Assembly (NCBI GenBank): GCA_017476665.1
Contig: JAFUZJ010000028.1
Span: 1 to 36,394 of the forward strand
Length of the DNA: 36,394 bases
Direction of reading: 5' to 3'
DNA from: Lachnospiraceae bacterium
GTDB taxonomy: Bacteria > Bacillota > Clostridia > Lachnospirales > Lachnospiraceae
The notes beneath the pieces are model-generated. The model had not been told where the DNA came from. It did no database searches and saw only the letters and a list, made by a program, of their open reading frames with translations. Shown here one piece after another: positions 1 to 8,588 of the stretch (positions are counted from its first letter, which is position 1; every line of letters starts with the position of its first letter). Position numbers and translations under genes: made by a program.

Positions 1-198
1 GATGACGACGATGATGATGACAGCAGCGGAAGTGAAAATGTGACGCAGGATGATCAGTCAGCCGGTACAGAAGAAAGCGGCGGAAGTGACGAGAGTCAGA
101 GTGCTGATATCGGGGATGGGGACACTGAGGGCGGAAGTGAAGACTCCGGTGGTGAAGGGGCGGAAGGCAGTGATTCCGGAAGCAGCGACAACACCTGA
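1..198 (+). CDS. C-terminal acidic tail of an unidentified protein (5' truncated)
   Basis: Frame 1 is open from the first base to a TGA at 196-198. The 65 visible residues are almost only Asp, Ser, Gly and Glu, starting with seven Asp and continuing with SGGSDES/GGEG-like runs. No domain lies inside the window, so no function can be given. Such a tail is probably disordered and highly negatively charged. The HD-domain gene begins 30 bp downstream with its own ribosome site, so the two may be co-transcribed. The antisense reading frames across this stretch look like shadows of the low-complexity sequence. Confidence 0.7.
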   Translation, partial: DDDDDDDSSGSENVTQDDQSAGTEESGGSDESQSADIGDGDTEGGSEDSGGEGAEGSDSGSSDNT

Positions 199-227
199 GT
201 AAGAGAGATTGGATCGAGGGGATAAAG

Positions 228-806
228 ATGGACAAAAAAAGGGGCAGACAGCCTTATAAGAGCAGGACAGAAAAGGATGCTTTGCGTTGGAGCGCAAAGC
301 TGGACAGACATCGTGTTTTGCACAATCGGATCAAAAATGCTGCGCCTGATATTTTGAGTTCAGACAATTTTCAACATACGAAAAGTCATATTCAGCACGG
401 GAATATGACGGTAAATGCTCATTGCCAGAATGTGGCGAAATACAGCCTGATCATCCGCGATAAGCTGCATATTCGCTGCAATGAGAAGGAGCTGATCAGG
501 GGAGCTTTATTGCACGATTATTTTTTATACGACTGGCATGACAAAGATCATATATCTCCGCGGAAACTGCACGGATTCTATCATCCGGGGATTGCATTAA
601 AAAATGCCTCCAAGGAATATGATCTGACAAAGCGGGAGCAGGAAATTATCAAAAAGCATATGTGGCCGCTGACGGTGGTTCCGCCTACTTGTAGGGAGGC
701 GTGGATCGTGACATTTGCGGACAAGTGGTGTTCCTTATTGGAGACTTTCCACATTCACAAAGGACACGGAGCGAAAAAGGATGACGGAATGGATGCCGCT
801 GTATAA
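228..806 (+). CDS. HD-domain phosphohydrolase-like protein
   Basis: This 192-residue soluble protein has the HD-superfamily metal-binding pattern: His65 in an HCQNVA helix, His96-Asp97 in LLHDYF, and Asp165 in FADKW. HD proteins hydrolyse phosphate esters or nucleotides with a divalent metal; the substrate here is unknown. The first 40 residues are basic and precede the catalytic fold. The ATG at 228 follows GAGGGG with a spacing of about 6 nt. The 3' end overlaps the start of the decarboxylase gene by about 26 bp, which suggests translational coupling. There is no signal peptide or membrane segment. The family assignment is firm and the function is open. Confidence 0.88.
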   Translation: MDKKRGRQPYKSRTEKDALRWSAKLDRHRVLHNRIKNAAPDILSSDNFQHTKSHIQHGNMTVNAHCQNVAKYSLIIRDKLHIRCNEKELIRGALLHDYFLYDWHDKDHISPRKLHGFYHPGIALKNASKEYDLTKREQEIIKKHMWPLTVVPPTCREAWIVTFADKWCSLLETFHIHKGHGAKKDDGMDAAV

Positions 807-2238
807 AGAGCTGGAACAATACGGGAACTCGGATTATTATCCATATCACATGCCGGGGCATAAGAGGAGACAGCTCGGCGACGTTCCGGAGCGGATTTTA
901 AAAACAGATATTACAGAGATAGACGGATTTGATAATCTGCATCAGGCGGAGGGGATCCTGCGGGAAGCACAGGATTCGGCGAATATGCTGTATGGAGCGG
1001 AGGAGACCTTTTATCTGGTCAACGGAAGCACTGCCGGTATATTGAGTGCAATCAGCGCAGCGTTGCCGGAGAGCGGGCATCTGCTGATCACCAGAGGCTG
1101 TCATAAGTCGGTATATCATGCGGCATATTTACGAAAACTAAAGCTCAGCTATCTCTATCTGAAAAATGTGAAAGGATTTGGGTTCAGCGAGGCTGTGACC
1201 GCGGAGCAGGTACAGGAAGCATTGCGCCGGGAGTCGGATATAGAGGCTGTTTTAATCGTTTCGCCTACCTATGAAGGTCGCATCGCTGATGTGAAAAAAA
1301 TTGCGGAGATTGTGCATGAGAAGGGAATTCCTTTGATTGTGGACGAAGCGCACGGAGCGCATCTCGGGTTTGCGGAGGGCTTTGCGCCGGGAGCCTGTAT
1401 GGCTGGTGCGGATATCGTAATCCACAGTGTGCACAAGACGTTGCCTGCGATGACGCAGACAGCCCTTTTGCACGTGAACGGCACGCGGGTTGACAGGGAC
1501 AGATTAAAGAGATTTCTGCGTATCTATCAGACCAGCAGTCCGTCTTATGTTTTGATGGCAAGCATTTCTGATGCTATGGAGTTCTTAAAAAGAGACGGAA
1601 AGAGATATTTTGCAGATTTTCGCGATCGTTATCTTCGCATGCTGGATAGATTAGGAGTATGCAAAGTGCTGCAGGTTGTTGCAGCGGAAGATATTTCCGG
1701 CGGCAGACAGGATATCGGGAAGCTGGTCATTGGCGCGGGAAACAGAAGAGATATCTCCGGACAATGGCTGTATGATCAGCTGCGGGAAAGGTACCATTTG
1801 CAGTGTGAGATGGCGGCAGGCAGGTATTGTCTGGCGATGTTTACTGTGGCCGATTCTTCGGAGGCTTATGAACGGATGGAGCAGGCTTTGCTCTGTATAG
1901 ATGAGGAATTATCTGCGGAATCCGGGGCAGAAAATGTGGGAAGCGGAGACCATTTGATGAGCGGGATCCCGGACAAGATCACTTTGCCAGAGGTTCGCTA
2001 TCCGTTCAGTGCAGCATGGGATCTGCCGTGGAAACGGGAGCGGCTTGGCGACGCAGTGGGATGTGCGGTAGGCGAATTCGTCAATTTATATCCGCCGGGG
2101 GTTCCGATCCTCGTGCCCGGTGAGGTATTGACGCAGGAAATATATGAGCAGATTCTGGAATATCTGACGCAGAAGCTGAATTTGCAGGGATTGATACAGG
2201 AAGAGGGAGAATACTACATCAGGATATTGAGGCAATAA
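781..2238 (+). CDS. Orn/Lys/Arg decarboxylase family protein (YaaO-like)
   Basis: A PLP-dependent fold-type I decarboxylase of 485 residues. Visible marks are the PYHMPGHKR N-terminus typical of the family, the cofactor Asp in VDEAHGAH (about 187-192), and the Schiff-base Lys219 in HSVHKTLPA. The C-terminal part carries the family's NLYPPGVPILVPGE motif. It would decarboxylate a basic amino acid to a polyamine or diamine; ornithine, lysine and arginine cannot be told apart by eye. In B. subtilis the relative yaaO lies directly upstream of tmk-yaaQ-yaaR-holB, and the same position is kept here. ATG 781 is chosen because upstream codons lie inside the HD gene; ATG 793 is an alternative. Confidence 0.9.
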   Translation: MTEWMPLYKELEQYGNSDYYPYHMPGHKRRQLGDVPERILKTDITEIDGFDNLHQAEGILREAQDSANMLYGAEETFYLVNGSTAGILSAISAALPESGHLLITRGCHKSVYHAAYLRKLKLSYLYLKNVKGFGFSEAVTAEQVQEALRRESDIEAVLIVSPTYEGRIADVKKIAEIVHEKGIPLIVDEAHGAHLGFAEGFAPGACMAGADIVIHSVHKTLPAMTQTALLHVNGTRVDRDRLKRFLRIYQTSSPSYVLMASISDAMEFLKRDGKRYFADFRDRYLRMLDRLGVCKVLQVVAAEDISGGRQDIGKLVIGAGNRRDISGQWLYDQLRERYHLQCEMAAGRYCLAMFTVADSSEAYERMEQALLCIDEELSAESGAENVGSGDHLMSGIPDKITLPEVRYPFSAAWDLPWKRERLGDAVGCAVGEFVNLYPPGVPILVPGEVLTQEIYEQILEYLTQKLNLQGLIQEEGEYYIRILRQ

Positions 2239-2242
2239 GATC

Positions 2243-2827
2243 ATGGGAAAAATTTTTTATCTGATGGGCAAAAGTTCCTCCGGGAAAGATACCATATACA
2301 GAGAACTGATGAAGAAAAAAGGAGATGTCCTGCATGCCATTGTGCCGTACACCACGAGACCGATCCGCGCGGGAGAGCGGGAAGGCAGAGAGTATCACTT
2401 TGTGGATGAGGCGGAATTTCAAAGGCTGATGAACGGGGGAAAAGTGATCGAGCAGAGGGCATATCAGACATTTCATGGGATCTGGCGTTATTTTACCGTG
2501 GATGATGGGCAGTTTTCGTTAGATAGCTCGAAAAACTATATTATGATCGGCACGCTGGAAGGGTATACCAGTATGCGGAATTATTTCGGTGACGCGGCGG
2601 TGGTGCCTGTGTTGATTGAGCTGGATGACGGAATTCGCCTGCAGCGGGCTTTAAACCGGGAGAAAAAGCAGGCGCAGCCCAAGTATCAGGAGATGTGTAG
2701 GAGATTTCTTGCGGACAGTGAGGACTTTTCAGAGGAGAAGATACAGGAGGCCGGAATCGGGCGAAGATTTCAGAATGAAAATCTGAAACAATGTCTTTCG
2801 GAGATTACAGACTATATTTTTGTATAA
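2243..2827 (+). CDS. Guanylate-kinase-like P-loop nucleoside monophosphate kinase
   Basis: The 194-residue protein begins with a P-loop (MGKSSSGKDT, residues 8-17) and continues with TTRPIRAGEREGREYHFVDEAEF, which matches the GMP-binding signature of guanylate kinases. The family's usual GNYYGT-type segment is replaced by HGIWRYFTV, so the base specificity may differ from housekeeping Gmk. The ATG at 2243 is 4 bp after the decarboxylase stop, and the YaaR gene follows 64 bp after. In the equivalent B. subtilis cluster this slot holds thymidylate kinase (tmk). The kinase fold is well supported, the true substrate is not, and I leave the symbol blank. Confidence 0.82.
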   Translation: MGKIFYLMGKSSSGKDTIYRELMKKKGDVLHAIVPYTTRPIRAGEREGREYHFVDEAEFQRLMNGGKVIEQRAYQTFHGIWRYFTVDDGQFSLDSSKNYIMIGTLEGYTSMRNYFGDAAVVPVLIELDDGIRLQRALNREKKQAQPKYQEMCRRFLADSEDFSEEKIQEAGIGRRFQNENLKQCLSEITDYIFV

Positions 2828-2891
2828 AATATGCCGAAATAATAGAATGGAAGGTTTTTGAACACGAACGGATAACGCAGGGGGTGGGTGT

Positions 2892-3332
2892 TTGGAGATT
2901 CGGGTAAATCAAATACAGCAGACAGTTCCCGTGGAACAGACACAAAATACCACATCCACGGACGGTACGTTCAAGTTTATGCTTGCCAGCAATATCGAGG
3001 AAGCAGAGCTTCAGAACAAGCTGAACTCTCTGATGGAGGAGATCACCATGCAGGGAGAGCGGCTGGCTAAAAAAAGGGATGTCAAGGATATGCGGCATTA
3101 CCGAGGGCTTGTCAAAGATTTTTTGAACGAAGTAGTGACGCATTCGCACTCCTTTTCCAGAGAAAATTTTCTGGATCGAAGAGGCCGACACCGGGTATAC
3201 GGTATCATCCGGCTGGTGGATGAGAATCTGGATCAGCTTGCACAGGAATTGATGAAGGACGAGAAGGACAATCTGGCGATCCTCGGAAAGATCGGGGAGA
3301 TCAGGGGATTGCTTTTGGATATTTTCACCTGA
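2892..3332 (+). CDS. yaaR: YaaR family protein (DUF327)
   Basis: A soluble 146-residue protein with the DUF327 core: a helix ending [18 protein letters not shown] (about 61-78), then [30 protein letters not shown]. The first 25 residues are Gln/Thr-rich and probably disordered. The TTG start at 2892 follows a GGGGGTGGGTG ribosome site, and no ATG gives the full domain. It lies just upstream of holB, as yaaR does in B. subtilis. Its biochemical role is not established to my knowledge. Confidence 0.88.
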   Translation: MEIRVNQIQQTVPVEQTQNTTSTDGTFKFMLASNIEEAELQNKLNSLMEEITMQGERLAKKRDVKDMRHYRGLVKDFLNEVVTHSHSFSRENFLDRRGRHRVYGIIRLVDENLDQLAQELMKDEKDNLAILGKIGEIRGLLLDIFT

Positions 3333-3356
3333 TGACAGGGGAAAGAGGGGATACAT

Positions 3357-4349
3357 ATGGCAAAGTTTGCGGATATCATAGGACAGGAACAGATGAAGGA
3401 GCATCTCCAGAATGCGCTGGCGTCAAAAAAGATTTCCCATGCCTATATCATCAACGGCGAAAAATCTTCCGGTAAGGAATATATTGCGAAGGTGTTCGCG
3501 ATGGCGCTGCAATGTGAAAAAGGCGGGACGGAACCCTGTCAGGAATGTCGTTCCTGTAAGCAGGCGCTGTCCGGAAATCAGCCGGATATCATTCGGCTGA
3601 ATCATGAGAAACCCAATACGATCAGTGTAGATGATATTCGGAAACAGATCAACGGGGATGTGGCCATTAAGCCGTATAGCAGTCCTTACAAGATTTATAT
3701 CATCAATGAGGCGGAGAAGATGAATACGCAGGCACAGAATGCCCTGTTGAAAACGTTGGAGGAGCCGCCCGAGTATGCGGTGATCCTTTTGCTTACCGCA
3801 AACATAAATGCGCTTCTGCCCACCATTGTAAGCCGCTGTGTGGTACTCAATATGAAACCTGTGGCGGATGAGAAAGTGCGCAAGTTTCTGATGGAGGAAC
3901 TGCAGATTCCCGATTATAAGGCGGACGTGTGCGTCGCTTTTGCCCGGGGAAATGTGGGAAAGGCGAAAGCCCTTGCCTCCAGTGAGGAATTTGAAAATGT
4001 AAAGAACGAGGCATTGTCTCTGGTAAAATATATCAAAGATATGGAACTTCATGAGATCATGGCGGCGATCAAGAAGATCGGCGAATATAAGCTGGAGATC
4101 AATGACTACTTTGATATTATGGCAATCTGGTATCGGGATGTGCTGCTGTTCAAGGCAACCAAGGATGTGAATCATCTGGTGTTTCGGGAAGAGCTTACCG
4201 CCATACGCAAATGTGCCCAGCGCAGCAGTTACGAAGGAATCGAAACCATCGTAAAGGCACTGGACACAGCGAAGCATCGTCTGGATGCGAATGTTAATTT
4301 TGAACTGGTAATGGAACTGCTGCTTCTGACCATTCAGGAAAACGGCTGA
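3357..4349 (+). CDS. holB: DNA polymerase III delta' subunit
   Basis: A clamp-loader subunit of 330 residues. The start MAKFADIIGQEQ is typical of bacterial clamp-loader proteins. A P-loop-like GEKSSGKE lies at 34-41. A zinc module is formed by Cys53, Cys61, Cys64 and Cys67. The sensor segment TIVSRC and the LLKTLEEPPEYAV helix of delta' are present. It would open and load the sliding clamp with the tau/gamma and delta subunits at the replication fork. ATG 3357 has GGGGAAAGAGGGG upstream. It directly follows yaaR and would normally precede ricT, but two minus-strand EAL genes are interposed. The 3' end faces the EAL gene across 8 bp. Confidence 0.95.
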   Translation: MAKFADIIGQEQMKEHLQNALASKKISHAYIINGEKSSGKEYIAKVFAMALQCEKGGTEPCQECRSCKQALSGNQPDIIRLNHEKPNTISVDDIRKQINGDVAIKPYSSPYKIYIINEAEKMNTQAQNALLKTLEEPPEYAVILLLTANINALLPTIVSRCVVLNMKPVADEKVRKFLMEELQIPDYKADVCVAFARGNVGKAKALASSEEFENVKNEALSLVKYIKDMELHEIMAAIKKIGEYKLEINDYFDIMAIWYRDVLLFKATKDVNHLVFREELTAIRKCAQRSSYEGIETIVKALDTAKHRLDANVNFELVMELLLLTIQENG

Positions 4350-4357
4350 CGGAACCG

Positions 4358-5638
4358 TCACTGGTCAAGCAAGCTTTCATATTCCGTGATCGGCATGGGT
4401 TTGTAATATAAAAATCCCTGTGCGTCAAAACATTCATGTTGTACAAGAAAATCCTGCTGGAAGGGGGTCTCTACCCCTTCCACTATTATTTTTTTCTCCA
4501 ATTGTTTCAGCATACGAGTGATATTGTTTAAAATGATCTGGGCATGAATATCCTCGATATTGTCAATGAATCCCTTATCGATCTTCACTTCATTCACGGG
4601 CTGATCCTTCAGCATGGTCATGGTCGAATAGCCGGTGCCGAAATCATCCATGGAAATAGAAAATCCGTAGTCTTTGAGTTCCTGCATACTTTGATACATG
4701 ATCGTGGTATTGTTCAGGAAAGTACTTTCCGTTAATTCCAGGACCACAAGGGAAGGCGGTACCTCATATTTGCCGGACAGGTCAATGAGCCGTTGCTTAA
4801 AGATGGGATCATAGGAATGCATCCGGGAAATATTGATGGAAACAGGAAGCACTTTCTGCCCGGCTTTCAGACGGTTGCTGATCCAGGAAAAAATCTGTTT
4901 CCATACCACAAAATCCACATCGATGATCAATCCGTTTTTCTCCAAAACAGGAATAAATTTGCCGGGACTGATGGTACCCATTGTGGGATGGATCCAGCGA
5001 ACCAACGCTTCACCGCCCACGATTTCTTTGGTGCGCATATCTACCTTGGGCTGAATGTACGCCTGCAGCTGTCCCGTTTCCATACCTTTTATGATGTCGT
5101 TTTCAATCTGCTTTTCCATAAGGAGCTGTTCGAACATACGCTGATCAAAAAATGCATATTTGGCGTAGAATTTTCCCTTTATGGACTTCATCGCCATTGT
5201 GGCATAATCACACATATTGTTGGCCGGTGTATCCGGTGAGGGTGCGATACAGATGCCCACAGCGGGCAAAATCTTAAAAGGAAGATTAAAAGCTTCAATG
5301 TGGGAATGGATCTTTAGAGCCATATTGATCAGCTCCTGCTGATCCGTAAAGGGCATTAGCATGGCGAAAGTGTCCGCACGAAAATGGGATACAAGAGTCA
5401 GATCCTTCCAGTAACTGCGGAAAAAGTCAGCAATATAGATCAAAAGTTCATTTCCCTTTTCCCTGCTGCAGAATACATTCACCGACTTAAAATTGGAAAT
5501 GTCTAAAACAAGGATGGCAAAAGTCTGTTCCGGGCAGGAACTTATGATCTTGGTTCCCATATGGTGAAAATCATGTCGGGTCAAAAGTCCGGTCAGTCGG
5601 GTCGGATTGTTTTCCGGGATCAGTTCTATTGGCTGCAT
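4358..5638 (-). CDS. Degenerate-GGDEF plus EAL domain protein (putative c-di-GMP phosphodiesterase), copy 1
   Basis: The 426-residue protein has an N-terminal GGDEF-like domain in which the active-site loop reads RADTF instead of GGDEF, so cyclase activity is unlikely. A C-terminal EAL domain follows. The EAL residues are all present: EAL in GGEALVRW, Asn in SINISR, Glu in ELTES, the Asp pair in MDDFGTG, Lys in KIDKGF, Glu in VEGVE and Gln in QGF. It should hydrolyse cyclic di-GMP. No membrane segment is seen. ATG 5638 sits behind a perfect AAAGGAGGTGG site; upstream codons belong to the neighbouring gene. It is a close paralogue of the gene at 5676-7061 and is read with it, 37 bp downstream. 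Confidence 0.9.
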   Translation of the reverse strand: MQPIELIPENNPTRLTGLLTRHDFHHMGTKIISSCPEQTFAILVLDISNFKSVNVFCSREKGNELLIYIADFFRSYWKDLTLVSHFRADTFAMLMPFTDQQELINMALKIHSHIEAFNLPFKILPAVGICIAPSPDTPANNMCDYATMAMKSIKGKFYAKYAFFDQRMFEQLLMEKQIENDIIKGMETGQLQAYIQPKVDMRTKEIVGGEALVRWIHPTMGTISPGKFIPVLEKNGLIIDVDFVVWKQIFSWISNRLKAGQKVLPVSINISRMHSYDPIFKQRLIDLSGKYEVPPSLVVLELTESTFLNNTTIMYQSMQELKDYGFSISMDDFGTGYSTMTMLKDQPVNEVKIDKGFIDNIEDIHAQIILNNITRMLKQLEKKIIVEGVETPFQQDFLVQHECFDAQGFLYYKPMPITEYESLLDQ

Positions 5639-5675
5639 AGATTTCCACCTCCTTTTTACATATGATGGCGATGGG

Positions 5676-7061
5676 TTATTCCCCATCGAGCAGAGCTTCA
5701 AATGCCGGTACGGGCATAGGTTTATGATACAGGAAGCCTTGAGCGTAGTGACAACCGTGGTCCAAAAGAAAATCCTGTTGGGAGGGAAGCTCGACCCCCT
5801 CCACAATGATCTTTTTCTTTAGTGCCTTCAACATATGTATCATGTGTTCCAGAATGATCTGTACATTTTCATTCTCAATATCATCGATAAATCCCTTATC
5901 GATCTTCACTTCATCCACAGGATGATTCTTCAGCATTGTCATGGTGGAGTAGCCGGTACCGAAATCATCCATGGAGAGCATGAAACCGTGTTTCTTCAAT
6001 TCCAGCATACTCGCAAACATGCCGTCTGTGTTGGTCAGGAAAGAACTTTCGGTGAGTTCTAACACCACCAGAGAGGTCGGAACATTGTATTCCTCGGCAA
6101 GCTGGATCAGGCGTTGGGTAAAGGCCGTGTCATGCGCGTGCATGCGGGAAATATTGATGGAAACCGGCACCACTTTTTTGCCTGCGGCCAGTCGCTCCTG
6201 AATCCAGGCAAAAACCTGGGTCCATATGCAGAAATCCACGTCAATGATCAGGCCGTTTTTTTCCAGTACAGGAATGAATCTGCCGGGACTTATGATCCCT
6301 TCCTTAGGGTGGATCCAGCGTACAAGGGCCTCCCCGCCTACAATTTCTCTTGTGGACATATCTGCCTTCGGCTGAATATATGCCTGCAACTGTCCGGACT
6401 CCAGGGCGTTTACGATATCATTTTCAATCTGTTTCTCCACCAGCATATTCTGGTACATTTTATCGTCAAAGAAAGCGTATTTTGCATAAAACTTTCCTTT
6501 GATGGACTGTTTGGCAATCGAGGCGTAATCAAACATATTGCTGGTTGCCATATCCGGAGAGGAAGCAATACAGATGCCGACGGAAGCCAACACCTTATAC
6601 GGTAGCTTAAAGGCGTCGATCCTGTTATGAATATCCATGGCGATCTCAATCAGGTCCTCTTTGGACTCAAAAGGCGTCAGCATGGCAAAAATATCGGCAC
6701 GGAAATGAGACACTACCGTGAGACTTTGCTTCCAATAATCCCTGTAGATATCCGCAATATAGACCAGGATATCATCTCCGGCCTGATGACTGCAGAATTC
6801 ATTCAGCATTTTAAAATTTGCAATGTCCATGACCAGAATTGCGAATTTTTTGTCCGGGTTTTCCCGCATGACCTCCGCACTCTTATAAAAAAAGGCACGT
6901 CGGTTCAGCAGTCGGGTAAGATTGGTCAGATTGGTTTCCAGATTGCTCTCTGCCATCTTACGCAAGGTATATAAATACAGATCGCTGCGGTCATAGGGCT
7001 GATTGATCGCCTGTTCCTGCCTCTCGTCTGGCTGAGGTGGATTCGGAGAATCGATATGCAA
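5676..7061 (-). CDS. Degenerate-GGDEF plus EAL domain protein (putative c-di-GMP phosphodiesterase), copy 2
   Basis: A 461-residue paralogue of the downstream EAL gene, colinear over its whole length. It has about 40 extra N-terminal residues rich in Pro, Asp and Gln. The cyclase loop reads RADIF, so the GGDEF half is probably regulatory. The EAL half keeps the catalytic set (GGEALVRW, NISR, ELTES, DDFGTG, KIDKGF, VEGVE, QGF). The best start is the TTG at 7061, about 7 nt after AAGGAGG; a GTG at 7070 lies inside that ribosome site and is unlikely. It is the first gene of a two-gene minus-strand unit that interrupts the holB-ricT cluster. Confidence 0.9.
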   Translation of the reverse strand: MHIDSPNPPQPDERQEQAINQPYDRSDLYLYTLRKMAESNLETNLTNLTRLLNRRAFFYKSAEVMRENPDKKFAILVMDIANFKMLNEFCSHQAGDDILVYIADIYRDYWKQSLTVVSHFRADIFAMLTPFESKEDLIEIAMDIHNRIDAFKLPYKVLASVGICIASSPDMATSNMFDYASIAKQSIKGKFYAKYAFFDDKMYQNMLVEKQIENDIVNALESGQLQAYIQPKADMSTREIVGGEALVRWIHPKEGIISPGRFIPVLEKNGLIIDVDFCIWTQVFAWIQERLAAGKKVVPVSINISRMHAHDTAFTQRLIQLAEEYNVPTSLVVLELTESSFLTNTDGMFASMLELKKHGFMLSMDDFGTGYSTMTMLKNHPVDEVKIDKGFIDDIENENVQIILEHMIHMLKALKKKIIVEGVELPSQQDFLLDHGCHYAQGFLYHKPMPVPAFEALLDGE

Positions 7062-7104
7062 TTTATACACCTCCTTGTCCCTGAAATGCAGAGTTCAAAT
7101 AATG

Positions 7105-7147
7105 GAATAATATGTATATATATTTTACATCTTTTTTGGCAAAAAAG
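7105..7147 (-). promoter_or_regulatory. Possible promoter and operator-like palindrome ahead of the EAL pair
   Basis: On the minus strand a TTGCCA lies at about 7137-7142, followed 18 nt later by TATACA (or TATATA at 16 nt). The -35 element is embedded in CTTTTTTGGCAAAAAAG (7131-7147), a perfect inverted repeat of 8-nt arms around one base. The run is AT-rich, so a chance palindrome is possible. Placement directly ahead of the EAL pair is the main support. Confidence 0.35.
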
Positions 7148-7274
7148 CTATAGTAAGTGGAAGAAAAGATAAAATTTAGAAGTAGTTTTTTATAACAGGA
7201 TATGATAGAATAAAACAAGTGACTTTGTAGCAACAAGCTTATGGGTCCATGAGAAACAGTGAGGTATATAGATT

Positions 7275-8588
7275 ATGGTAAAAATAATAGGAGTCAGATT
7301 TCGGACAGCAGGGAAGATTTATTTTTTTGATCCCCTGCATTTTGAGATAAAGCGCGGAGATCATGTGATCGTGGAGACCGCCAGGGGAATTGAGTACGGG
7401 ACGGTCATGTCGGAAGCCAGAGAGGTTTCGGAGGATAAGGTGGTACAGCCCCTGAAGCCGGTGATCCGCATTGCAAATGAGCGGGATGCGGAGCAGGAGA
7501 AGTCAAATCGCCAGAAGGAAAAAGAGGCTTTTAAGATCTGTCTGGATAAAATACGGCAGCATGGTCTGGAGATGAAACTGATCGATGCAGAATACACGTT
7601 TGACAACAACAAGGTTCTGTTTTATTTTACGGCGGACGGACGAATTGATTTCCGCGAACTGGTGAAGGATCTGGCCAGCGTATTCAAGACACGGATTGAG
7701 TTGCGACAGATCGGCGTGAGAGATGAGACCAAGCTTTTGGGTGGGATCGGTATCTGCGGCAGACCGCTCTGCTGTCACAGTTATCTGGCAGACTTTGTCC
7801 CGGTTTCCATCAAGATGGCAAAGGAGCAGAATCTGTCCTTAAATCCGACGAAGATTTCCGGTGTGTGCGGCAGACTGATGTGCTGCCTGAAAAATGAAGA
7901 GGAGACCTATGAGGAATTGAACCGCAGACTGCCCAATGTGGGTGATACCGTTACGGCTGAGGATGGTACAAAGGGTGAAGTGCAGAGTGTCAATGTGCTC
8001 AGACAGCGGGTGAAGGTCGTGATCGAGGAAGGCGACACCAAGGAGATCAAGGAATATGAAGTGGGGCAGCTTCATTTCAAGCGGAAGCATACCAAGAAGG
8101 AGCGTATGGAGCTTTCGCCGGAGGAGCTGGCTGAGTTGGAACGTCTGGAAAAGGAAGAGATCGAGGAAATCAAGGAAATGAAAGAAAGCCGCGACGATGC
8201 AAAGGGAGAGAAAGGGGAGAGATCTTCCCGCTCCGAGCGTCCGAACAGGCAGGAGGGACAGAGAGAAAGGCGCGGCGGAGAACGCGGAAACCGCAGCGGA
8301 GACCGGAACGGAGAACGCGAGGAACGCGGGGAGGGCCGCGGCAAAAACCGCGGGGAGAACCGTGGAGAGGGCCGTGGTGAGAATCGCGGCGAAAACCGGG
8401 AACGCAGGGAGAGCAGGCGGGACAACCGTGACGGAAATCGCGGAGAGGGCCGTGGAGAAAATCATGGAGAAAACCGTGGAGAAAACCGGGAACGCAGAGA
8501 GAACAGGCGCGAAAATAGGCGGGACAGAAGATATCGCTCAGGAAGGAAATCGGAGAACGGTGAGAACAGTAGACCTGAAGGAGAATGA
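7275..8588 (+). CDS. ricT: RicT/YaaT (PSP1 domain) with long Arg/Gly/Glu tail
   Basis: The PSP1-family core occupies residues 1 to about 270 and has the Cys signature of YaaT/RicT: Cys161, 166, 167 and Cys198, 203, 204 in CGRPLCC and CGRLMCC. In B. subtilis this protein joins RicA (YmcA) and RicF (YlbF) in the iron-sulfur Y-complex that affects RNase Y-dependent mRNA processing. Here residues 271-437 form an additional highly charged tail: first a Glu/Lys coiled-coil-like stretch, then repeated GENRGEGRGENRERR units. B. subtilis YaaT is about 275 residues, so the tail is an extension. The 3' end overlaps the methyltransferase start by 29 bp. Confidence 0.92.
   Translation: MVKIIGVRFRTAGKIYFFDPLHFEIKRGDHVIVETARGIEYGTVMSEAREVSEDKVVQPLKPVIRIANERDAEQEKSNRQKEKEAFKICLDKIRQHGLEMKLIDAEYTFDNNKVLFYFTADGRIDFRELVKDLASVFKTRIELRQIGVRDETKLLGGIGICGRPLCCHSYLADFVPVSIKMAKEQNLSLNPTKISGVCGRLMCCLKNEEETYEELNRRLPNVGDTVTAEDGTKGEVQSVNVLRQRVKVVIEEGDTKEIKEYEVGQLHFKRKHTKKERMELSPEELAELERLEKEEIEEIKEMKESRDDAKGEKGERSSRSERPNRQEGQRERRGGERGNRSGDRNGEREERGEGRGKNRGENRGEGRGENRGENRERRESRRDNRDGNRGEGRGENHGENRGENRERRENRRENRRDRRYRSGRKSENGENSRPEGE
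8341..8530 (+). repeat. Degenerate tandem coding repeats (RGENRGEG/RGENRERR) in the ricT tail
   Basis: The DNA repeats short modules of the type GGAGARAACCGYGGAGA. Two longer copies encode RGEGRGENRGENRERRESRR and a close variant, about 27 codons apart. The repetition generates the Arg-Gly-Glu tail of RicT and could vary in copy number between strains by slippage or recombination. Confidence 0.75.

Noticed and set aside
4347-4360. TGACGG-AA-CCGTCA inverted repeat between holB and the EAL gene
   Set aside because: The 2-nt loop is too tight for a stable hairpin and there is no T-run on either strand.
3423-4361. 312-codon open frame antisense to holB
   Set aside because: Shadow of holB; no domain or start signal.
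8197-8559. N-terminal extension of the methyltransferase
   Set aside because: The text (ENARNAGRAAAKTAG...) is the frame-shifted reading of ricT repeats; the conserved domain starts at GTG 8560.
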